Source: Streptomyces rishiriensis (GTDB lineage Bacteria > Actinomycetota > Actinomycetes > Streptomycetales > Streptomycetaceae). Taken from it: DNA of 64,000 nucleotides. Under the pieces are notes generated by a model. It had not been told where the DNA came from, made no database searches, and worked only from the letters and a program-made list of their open reading frames with translations. Position 1 is the first letter of the stretch. Each line of letters starts with the position of its first letter. The DNA lies in contig NZ_JAUSWV010000002.1 of the NCBI RefSeq assembly GCF_030815485.1, forward strand, positions 7,440,001 through 7,504,000. Direction: 5' to 3'. The position numbers and the translations under genes were made by a program. This document shows, piece by piece, positions 58,805 to 64,000 of the stretch.

Positions 58805-59182
58805 ATGACCTCCGTCATCCACATCGACGTGCCCTGGCTGCTCCAGCGCCATGAAGAGGTTCTGCCGGAGCAGCCGACCGTCAACGACTTCTCGGCGCTG
58901 GTCGCCGCCGTCGCCCGGCACCGGGTCGACCCGCCCAGACTCGGCGTGGACTCCGACCCGGCCTGGCGGGCCGCAGCGCTGCTGCACACGCTCACCCTGC
59001 TCAAACCGCTGCCCGCGGCCAACGCCCGCTTCGCCTGCGCGACGGCGGTGGCGTACATGTTCACCAGCGGGGTCGGTATCGATCCCCCGTACGGCGCGCT
59101 CGTCGACCTCGCCCGCGATCTGCTCGACGGCAAGACGGACGTCTACGGCGCGGCGGACCGGCTGCGGTCCTGGCAGATATAG
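58805..59182 (+). CDS. Doc/Fic-fold toxin-like protein with an altered active-site motif
   Basis: A 125-residue helical protein with the Doc/Fic layout (FSALVAAVARHRVDPPR, AAALLHTLTLL, ATAVAYMFTSGVGI). The Fic motif, normally HxFx(D/E)(G/A)N(K/G)R, here reads KPLPAANAR, so the catalytic histidine is lysine and the acidic residue is missing while N and R remain. It may have lost or changed its AMP-/phospho-transfer activity. Encoded directly after the antitoxin-like gene. Confidence 0.7.
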   Translation: MTSVIHIDVPWLLQRHEEVLPEQPTVNDFSALVAAVARHRVDPPRLGVDSDPAWRAAALLHTLTLLKPLPAANARFACATAVAYMFTSGVGIDPPYGALVDLARDLLDGKTDVYGAADRLRSWQI

Positions 59183-59431
59183 GCATACGCAAAGCGTTCG
59201 GGGCCGCCGGCCGAGGGCGGGAGGAACAAGGCCGGCGGCCGTTTCGCGCAGGAGAGCCGCCGTCCTGCGCGGGGCCTCCGAGGAAGTGGCCGGTTTCAGC
59301 CAACTACGCGGCCCCGTGTGCCGGGAGCGTGCGTGACGCCCCACCGTGTGCGCGTGTTTCACACGGGGCGCAAGGGCGGATTCCGGCCGGGTCGGCAGAG
59401 GCCGGGAAAAGGCGGGATGCCGGTCCCGCTT

Positions 59432-59447
59432 ATCGACTTTCCATCAA
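59432..59447. promoter_or_regulatory. Palindrome-like element, copy 2
   Basis: ATCGACTTTCCATCAA corresponds to the perfect palindrome at 45778-45793, matching 13 of 16 positions. It is 23 bp upstream of the bipartite element here, against 41 bp for copy 1. Confidence 0.4.
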
Positions 59448-59470
59448 CAAGGCGCAGCTTCAGCCCTCGC

Positions 59471-59506
59471 CTTGTTGTGCGCGACTCAGTTGTGCAAAGG
59501 TGAACC
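59471..59506 (+). promoter_or_regulatory. Shared bipartite element, copy 2 (CTTGTT-N14-TGTGCAAAGGTGAACC)
   Basis: CTTGTT (59471-59476) and TGTGCAAAGGTGAACC (59491-59506) have the same 14-bp spacing as copy 1 (45835-45870), while the spacer sequences differ. It ends 102 bp before the GTG start, against 197 bp for copy 1. Confidence 0.65.
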
Positions 59507-59608
59507 GCCCGTGCGGGGGGTCATGACCACATCCCCCGCGTCCGTCGGCGGAGGCGAATTCACGCTCCCTGCCGCACCGGACAGGTACGTACCAAAGGAA
59601 TGCGCTCA

Positions 59609-61243
59609 GTGCCCACCCCTCAGCCTCCTCGTCCTCCCTATCCTCCGCCGGGCGGGGGTCCCGGAGAATCCGACGAGTCACTCGCCGCGGGAATACGCGG
59701 CGGCGCGGACAGCGAGGTCGCCCAGTCCACCGCCCTGCTCATCGCCCGGCACTGGCGGCCGGTGCACGACTACGCGGTCATCTGCCTCGCCTCCTCCGGG
59801 AGCGTCGCGTCCATGGTCACCGCGGCCGCGTTCCACCAGGTTCTCGACCGGCTGAAGCTGGGCGAGCCGGGGACCGCGCTGCGGCCCCGACTGCTGGTGA
59901 CCGTACGGGACATGGCCCGGCTGTGGTCCGCCGACGAGGAACTGTCCGGCGTGCTGCCGGTGCTGCGCAAGCCGGCCGGCGCCCGTGGGATGCGGACCGC
60001 GAAATCCATGATCCCGGAGAACCGCGTCCTGGCGGAACGCTCGTTCCAGGGTCTGCCCGCGGTCGCCCGGTGCGCCCTGTGGCACGTGGAGGTGGAGGCC
60101 GAACCGGTCACCGCCGCGGCCGGCCTGCTCGGTATGGACACCGACACCGTGTCCGCCGCCCTGGAACAGGCCCGGGACAAGCTGCGCGAGGGCGTCGTCC
60201 GCGCCCACCGGGAACTCGCGCCGGGCAAGGACTGCCGCTTCTACAACCGGCTCCTCGACGTCCCGATCCGCCGCGGCGGCGACCTCCTGCCGGACGTGCG
60301 CAAGCACCTCGACGAGTGCCGTTACTGCCGTGCCGCCGCCGAACAGCTCGGCCACTTCGAGAACGGCCTCGGCGTGCTGCTCGCCGAGGCGGTGCTCGGC
60401 TGGGGCGCCCGCCGGTACCACGACACCCGCCCCGGCCGCGCCAAACAGCAGACCGTACGCCTCAAGGGCTCCGCACGGCACCGCGGCCGAGGCACCCGCG
60501 GCCGGGGCGGCAACCTGCTCTCGCGCATCCCCTCGCCGCGTCGGCGGTCGTCGGGGGAGGGGCGCTCGCCGCGCGCGCTGCTGACCGGTGTCGGCCTGGC
60601 CTCGGCGGGCCTGCTGACCACGCTGCTCGCCGCCGGTATGTGGTCGGACGACGGCGGCGCCGACCCGGCCGCCTCCACCAGCGGCAGCGTGCCCGGCGTC
60701 GACTCGCAGGCCGCCACCGCCTCGCCGACCGCCCCGGACACCGCCCAACTGCCCACCGCCCCACGGCAGACCAGGCTGCGCAACGCCGCCGCCGACCTCT
60801 GCCTGGACGTCCGGGGCGAGGCTCGGCCGGGAGCCTCCGTCGAACTGTCGGAGTGCTCCTCCGACGCGACCCAGCAGTGGTCGTACGACGACGACGGGCA
60901 GCTGCGCAGCGTGGCCGGGCCCGGCTTGTGCGTGGACTCCCACGCGGACGCCGGGGTGGTCATCCTGGGCTCGTGCGTGGACGCCGCCGACGCCCGCGGG
61001 GGCGACGTCCGCTACGACCTCACCGTGCAGGGCGAGTTGCTGCCCCGCTGGGACGACGCGCTCGCCCTCGCCCCGGCCGGGGAGGCCCCGGGCTCGGACG
61101 TGGTCGTCAAGGTCCGCGACCACACCACCGGTCAGCGCTGGCTCACCGACGTCGCCTCCGCCACGCCCGGTTCCCTCGCGGTCACCGGCACGGACGCCCC
61201 CGCGTCGGCCCAGCCGGTCGACCTGGCGGACGGTACCGCCTGA
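59609..61243 (+). CDS. Membrane-tethered ECF-sigma-like protein with HxxxCxxC segment and ricin-type lectin domain (copy 2)
   Basis: A 544-residue paralogue of the 46068-48047 protein with the same domain order. After a Pro-rich start come region-2-like residues ~44-110 (LLIARHWRPVHDYAVICLAS, RPRLLVTVRDMARLW) and region-4-like residues ~144-197 (SFQGLPAVARCALWHVEVEA, EQARDKLREGV). HLDECRYC at ~232-239 is the zinc-finger-like motif. A very basic stretch precedes one helix (~324-346, LLTGVGLASAGLLTTLLAAG). The outside ricin-like domain (~387-515) has LCLDVRGEARPG, QQWSYDDDG, LCVDSHAD and QRWLTDV. It lacks the Tyr/Gly tail of copy 1. The GTG start has AAGGA 9 bp upstream abutting an in-frame ATG (59600), exactly as in copy 1. 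Probable ECF52-like one-component carbohydrate sensor; inference. Confidence 0.75.
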   Translation: MPTPQPPRPPYPPPGGGPGESDESLAAGIRGGADSEVAQSTALLIARHWRPVHDYAVICLASSGSVASMVTAAAFHQVLDRLKLGEPGTALRPRLLVTVRDMARLWSADEELSGVLPVLRKPAGARGMRTAKSMIPENRVLAERSFQGLPAVARCALWHVEVEAEPVTAAAGLLGMDTDTVSAALEQARDKLREGVVRAHRELAPGKDCRFYNRLLDVPIRRGGDLLPDVRKHLDECRYCRAAAEQLGHFENGLGVLLAEAVLGWGARRYHDTRPGRAKQQTVRLKGSARHRGRGTRGRGGNLLSRIPSPRRRSSGEGRSPRALLTGVGLASAGLLTTLLAAGMWSDDGGADPAASTSGSVPGVDSQAATASPTAPDTAQLPTAPRQTRLRNAAADLCLDVRGEARPGASVELSECSSDATQQWSYDDDGQLRSVAGPGLCVDSHADAGVVILGSCVDAADARGGDVRYDLTVQGELLPRWDDALALAPAGEAPGSDVVVKVRDHTTGQRWLTDVASATPGSLAVTGTDAPASAQPVDLADGTA

Positions 61244-61306
61244 GGGACCGGGTTCCCGGCCCCGTGCCGGCCCGCGGGAACCGTCCCTCACGGCGCCCGC
61301 CGGGCG

Positions 61307-62476
61307 TCACCCGGCGTCCTCGACGAGGTCCGCCGGGCCCACGCTCCCCGGCCCGGCGTGGCCGGACAGCGCCAGGGTGAGGTCGAACTCGGCGAGCAGA
61401 CAGCGGATCACGTGCTCGACGCCCGGCTGCCCGTCCAGGCCGAGGCCGTAGACGTAGGGACGGCCCAGCAGCACCGCCCGCGCGCCGAGAGCGAGCGCCT
61501 TGAAGAGGTCGTCGCCGGTGCGCACCCCGCTGTCGAACAGCACCGTCAGCCGGTCGCCGACCGCCTGCGCCACCCGGGGCAGCGCGTCGGCGGCCGCGAC
61601 CGAACCGGCGACCTGCCGGCCCCCGTGGTTGGAGACCACCACGCCGTCCATCCCGGCGTCGGCGGCCAGCCGGGCGTCGTCGGGGTGCAGGACCCCCTTG
61701 AGGACGATCGGCCCGTCCCAGTGCTCCCGCAGGAACGCCAGGTCCGGCCACGTCTTGCCGGGGTCCGCGAACAGGCCGACGAAGTGCAGGACGGCCGCGT
61801 TCGGGTCCTCGTGCACCGGTTTGGCCAGGCCCGCCAGGAAGGCCGGGTCGGTGAAGTAGTTGGCGGTCCCCACGCCGTGCAGGAAGGGCAGATAGGCCTG
61901 GTCGAGGTCGCGGGGCCGCCAGGCGAGGAGCGGGGTGTCCAGGGTGACGACGAGCACGGTGAACCCGCTCTCCCGGGCCCGCCGAAGAAAGCTGCGGTTC
62001 ACCTCGCGGTCCTTGGACCAGTACAGCTGGAACCAGCGCTCGGCGTCCCCCATCGCCTCGGCCACCTGCTCGATCGGTGTGCTGGACGCCGAGGAGAGGA
62101 TGAACGGCACCCCCTGCGCGGCCGCCGCCCTGGCCGCCGCGGACTCGGCCTCCGGATGCATGATCGACAGCACGCCGACGGGCGCGAGAGCGAGCGGCGC
62201 GGGCAGGGGACGGCCCAGCACCTCGACCGACAGGTCCCGCTCGTGCACGTCCCGCAGCATGCGCGGCACGATCCGACGGCGTTCCAGAGCCGCACGGTTC
62301 GCCCGTGCCGTGCTGCCGTTGCCCGCGCTGCCCGCCACATAGCCGACCGGGCCGGGCCCGAGGCGCTGCTCGGTGAGCTCCTCGAGCCGGGTCAGATCGG
62401 TGGGCAGCCGGGGGACCGCGCCCGTCATCCCGTTGAGATAGATCTCGTACTGGAAGTCCGCCCAGTGCTTCGCCAT
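61307..62476 (-). CDS. FMN-dependent alpha-hydroxy-acid oxidising protein (lactate 2-monooxygenase-like)
   Basis: A 389-residue FMN TIM-barrel enzyme. It has GPVGYVAGSAGNGSTARANR, LAPVGVLSIMHPEAESAAAR, VLKGVLHPDDARLAADAG (flavin-contacting Lys) and VVVSNHGGRQVAGSVAA with the catalytic His/Arg pair, then VLFDSGVRTGDDLFKAL for FMN phosphate. The insertion around AYLPFLHGVGTANYFTDPAF resembles lactate 2-monooxygenases. It oxidises an L-2-hydroxy acid; L-lactate from rhamnose breakdown would be a fitting substrate but this is speculation. ATG 62476 has a weak binding site. Confidence 0.88.
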   Translation of the reverse strand: MAKHWADFQYEIYLNGMTGAVPRLPTDLTRLEELTEQRLGPGPVGYVAGSAGNGSTARANRAALERRRIVPRMLRDVHERDLSVEVLGRPLPAPLALAPVGVLSIMHPEAESAAARAAAAQGVPFILSSASSTPIEQVAEAMGDAERWFQLYWSKDREVNRSFLRRARESGFTVLVVTLDTPLLAWRPRDLDQAYLPFLHGVGTANYFTDPAFLAGLAKPVHEDPNAAVLHFVGLFADPGKTWPDLAFLREHWDGPIVLKGVLHPDDARLAADAGMDGVVVSNHGGRQVAGSVAAADALPRVAQAVGDRLTVLFDSGVRTGDDLFKALALGARAVLLGRPYVYGLGLDGQPGVEHVIRCLLAEFDLTLALSGHAGPGSVGPADLVEDAG

Positions 62477-62933
62477 CCGTACGTCCCACCCTTCGCCGTG
62501 CCGTGGCCGACCTCGCCGTCGCAGGGCGACCATACCGGCGGGTCGGTGGCGGCGGTCAGGGGGTTCGGCCGACGGCCGGCCGGCCCGGACGGTACGGCGC
62601 GGGTACGCCGACGTGCGCGCCCGGACCGGTGAGCGGCGGTGCCGGAACCTCCATCGTCCTGGCCGACCGCGTCCCTGGAGACCCGTACGCCGCCCGGGGT
62701 CGGGCTACGGCCGCCGCAACGCGGGTGGAGCACGGCGACGACCAGGGACGGCGAGTCGACCAGGGACGGCGGTAGCCCGAGGCCTCCCGTTCGCCGGAAC
62801 CGGCGCGACATGACCGCCGTCCGCGAACCGCTGCCCCCCGCCGCGTTCCACGGCGGTCGAAGACCTGGACGGCGGGGGACGTACCGCCACGCCGGGTGCG
62901 AAGCATGGGGCAGGCCCCCGACCAGCGGACGAG
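62477..62933. other. 457-bp intergenic region
   Basis: Between two leftward genes. It holds a direct repeat CGACCAGGGACGGCG (two copies, at about 62739 and 62758) enclosed by an inverted TCGGGCTAC/GTAGCCCGA pair (about 62700-62780). No coding frame that I can support. Confidence 0.4.
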
Positions 62934-63557
62934 TCACCCTTGTTCTGCGTCGTCCGTGGACGAATCCGCCGCCTCTCCCTGAGCGCGACCGGCACCGGCA
63001 CCGGCACCGGAGGGGGAGTCGGAACCGGAGCCGGTGTCCGCGTGGGGTCCCTGGGCCCGCACCCGCTGGACCTGTTCGAGGGAGTCGCGCAGCTCGGTGA
63101 GCCAGTCGTCGGTGTGGCGCTGGACAAGCCGGACGCACCAGGCGAGCGCGTCGCTGCGGCTGCGGGCCACGCCCGCGGCGATCAGGGTGTCGAGTACCTG
63201 GCGTTCGGGCTGCCGCAGCCGGCTCATGACGGGCGCGGCCACGTGCGTGAACAGCGCGCGCTGCCCATCGCACACCACACCCCAGGACACCTTGCGGCGG
63301 AACCGGTGCTCGGCGTCGCGCGCCACGGCGATCCGGGTCTCCCGGGTGCGCTCCCGGAACTCCTGGATCCGGGCGGTGACCGCCGCCTCCCGCTCGGCGG
63401 CCGACACGTCCTCGGCCGACCGGGGCGCGGGGATGCGGCCGATCACGGTGATCTCCTCCCGGTCGACCGTCACCTCGGCAGGCTCCTCGAAGAGGTCGTC
63501 GGGCAGACGGCCGGCGAACCAGCCCCTCAGCTTCTCTTTCTCTTCGGTCGTAATCAT
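62934..63557 (-). CDS. Soluble protein of unknown function
   Basis: A 207-residue protein beginning MITTEEKEKLRGWFAGRLPD. It is charged and helical (EREAAVTARIQEFRERTRET, RIAVARDAEHRFRRKVSWG), with a middle segment LIAAGVARSRSDALAWCVRL that resembles a short DNA-binding or regulatory helix pair. The C-terminal Gly/Ala/Ser/Asp tail is low complexity. I do not recognise the family. There is no ribosome binding site; a perfect palindrome, GTAAT-4-ATTAC, abuts the ATG and suggests autoregulation or leaderless transcription. Confidence 0.7.
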   Translation of the reverse strand: MITTEEKEKLRGWFAGRLPDDLFEEPAEVTVDREEITVIGRIPAPRSAEDVSAAEREAAVTARIQEFRERTRETRIAVARDAEHRFRRKVSWGVVCDGQRALFTHVAAPVMSRLRQPERQVLDTLIAAGVARSRSDALAWCVRLVQRHTDDWLTELRDSLEQVQRVRAQGPHADTGSGSDSPSGAGAGAGRAQGEAADSSTDDAEQG

Positions 63558-63571
63558 GTAATGACGATTAC
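63558..63571. promoter_or_regulatory. Palindrome abutting the start codon of the 62934-63557 gene
   Basis: GTAATGACGATTAC: perfect 5-bp arms with a 4-bp centre, in contact with the ATG. TAATCG on the minus strand could act as -10. Confidence 0.4.
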
Positions 63572-63590
63572 TCCGCTGGTACATGAACAC

Positions 63591-63912
63591 AAGGGGCCGC
63601 GGAGAAGTCCGCCGAGAGCGGAAGCGAAGGGGTGTGCGGAGGGATCCGGGTGCGGGATCGGAATGTTTCAGGCCGATTAACGAAGCTATGCAAACCGGTC
63701 ATCGAACCGATCAGAGGGATCATGAAGCGCTTGCTTTCGGCGTTGGAACGTTCGAATTCCGTTACTTCTCGCCACTGATTCAATACGCAAGGTTACTGAA
63801 ACCCATGGGGTCGATGTGAGATTCGGCGGCGGACTCGGCAGACTCGCGCTCGCCGCGTTCGACACCGACCGAGCCGGACCGGCACACCGAATCGAGCGGA
63901 AGGATGCACACA
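63591..63912. other. Upstream region of the right-edge secreted-protein gene
   Basis: 322 bp, AT-richer than average. GGAAC (63745-63749) followed 16 bp later by TTCTC resembles an ECF/SigE-type promoter. TTCGAATTC lies between the two. Otherwise no coding frame that I can support. Confidence 0.35.
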
Positions 63913-64000
63913 ATGCGGAACACCGCGCGCTGGGCAGCGACCCTCGGCCTCACGGCCGCCACCGTCTGCGGATCCCTCACCGGATCCGCGCTCGCCGCCC
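63913..64000 (+). CDS. Start of a secreted protein (partial)
   Basis: Only 29 codons lie in the window. They encode a typical Sec signal peptide: MRNTARWAATLGLTAATVCG, ending SALAA, with a signal-peptidase-type ALA site. GGAAGGA lies 8 bp upstream of the ATG. The mature protein is beyond the right edge, so no function can be given. Confidence 0.7.
   Translation, partial: MRNTARWAATLGLTAATVCGSLTGSALAA

Larger units (their letters stand above)
59183..59608. other. 426-bp upstream region of the second sigma-lectin gene
   Basis: Contains the degenerate palindrome (59432-59447) and the bipartite element (59471-59506). The first ~200 bp show no promoter or coding frame I can support. Confidence 0.5.

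Noticed and set aside
46068-61243. Sigma-lectin twins considered as plain secreted ricin-domain glycosidases
   Set aside because: No signal peptide and no catalytic domain. The lectin follows an internal membrane helix, and the N-terminal halves resemble sigma regions plus HxxxCxxC.
62477-62933. Possible small gene starting at the ATG near 62811
   Set aside because: No ribosome binding site, Arg/Gly/Pro-rich low-complexity translation and no recognisable motif.
1-64000. tRNA, rRNA, insertion sequences, integrases, attachment sites, replication origin
   Set aside because: No tRNA-like cloverleaf, rRNA segment, transposase or integrase protein was recognised anywhere in the window. I did not run a covariance-model search.

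Overview
The window is very GC-rich, with strong third-position GC bias, GTG starts and GGAGG-type ribosome binding sites. It also has twin-arginine exported proteins, mycothiol/F420-type enzymes, a SpoIIE-type phosphatase and DmdR/IdeR- and CebR-type operators. Together these indicate a Streptomyces chromosome. The content (sugar catabolism, secreted hydrolases, many one-gene regulators, decayed genes, no RNA genes or core ribosomal genes seen) resembles a chromosome-arm region, which is an inference.

Region 1 (1-9973) is an L-rhamnose catabolic locus. A leftward rhaI and bifunctional aldolase/dehydrogenase pair (the latter cut by the window edge) faces a rightward transporter operon: ATPase, two permeases and a binding lipoprotein, followed by rhamnose mutarotase, a secreted BNR beta-propeller protein and a LacI-type regulator. 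The 243-bp divergent region holds two good promoters, each with a TGAAAC-type dyad at the start site, plus a perfect 15-bp palindrome between them. The secreted propeller protein may release rhamnose from plant polysaccharide.

Region 2 (10-29 kb) carries a peptidase, a PIG-L deacetylase, a cysteine-cluster/pentapeptide protein, and a stand-alone CYP102-like P450 divergent from a TetR gene. Next come an iron-box-controlled DUF2470 gene, a TAT lactonase and a FUSC membrane protein. A decay spot follows, with remnants of a diflavin reductase C-terminus and an internally deleted phosphotransferase. After it come a ROK regulator, an epimerase, a HAD phosphatase, an HhH-PHP protein, VanZ, DUF4230 and a divergent PRPP synthetase.

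Region 3 (29-46 kb) is a series of small regulator/enzyme units: STAS; MarR with aldehyde and alcohol dehydrogenases; quinone reductase with a GlxA-like regulator; TetR with DUF1304 under a 47-bp inverted repeat. Single genes follow (PPOX, VOC, DUF4235, glutathionyl-hydroquinone-reductase-like, CDF transporter, deazaflavin oxidoreductase, LysE, flavoprotein, aldo/keto reductase), then a PhyH dioxygenase with an AraC regulator.

Region 4 (46-61 kb) is the most unusual. Two paralogous proteins (46068-48047 and 59609-61243) share degenerate ECF sigma regions 2 and 4, an HxxxCxxC zinc-finger-like segment, one membrane helix and an extracytoplasmic ricin-type lectin domain. Their upstream regions share a bipartite DNA element with identical internal spacing. 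Between them lie an ArsB/SLC13-type permease, a PAS-GAF-PP2C-HATPase protein, a TAT-exported GH2 beta-galactosidase, an isochorismatase-like hydrolase, a GH9 cellulase behind a perfect CebR box, and a Phd/Doc-like pair whose Fic motif lacks its histidine. I propose the twins are membrane-tethered one-component sigma-type carbohydrate sensors.

The right end has an FMN-dependent hydroxy-acid oxidase, an unrecognised protein with a palindrome abutting its start, and the first codons of a secreted protein.
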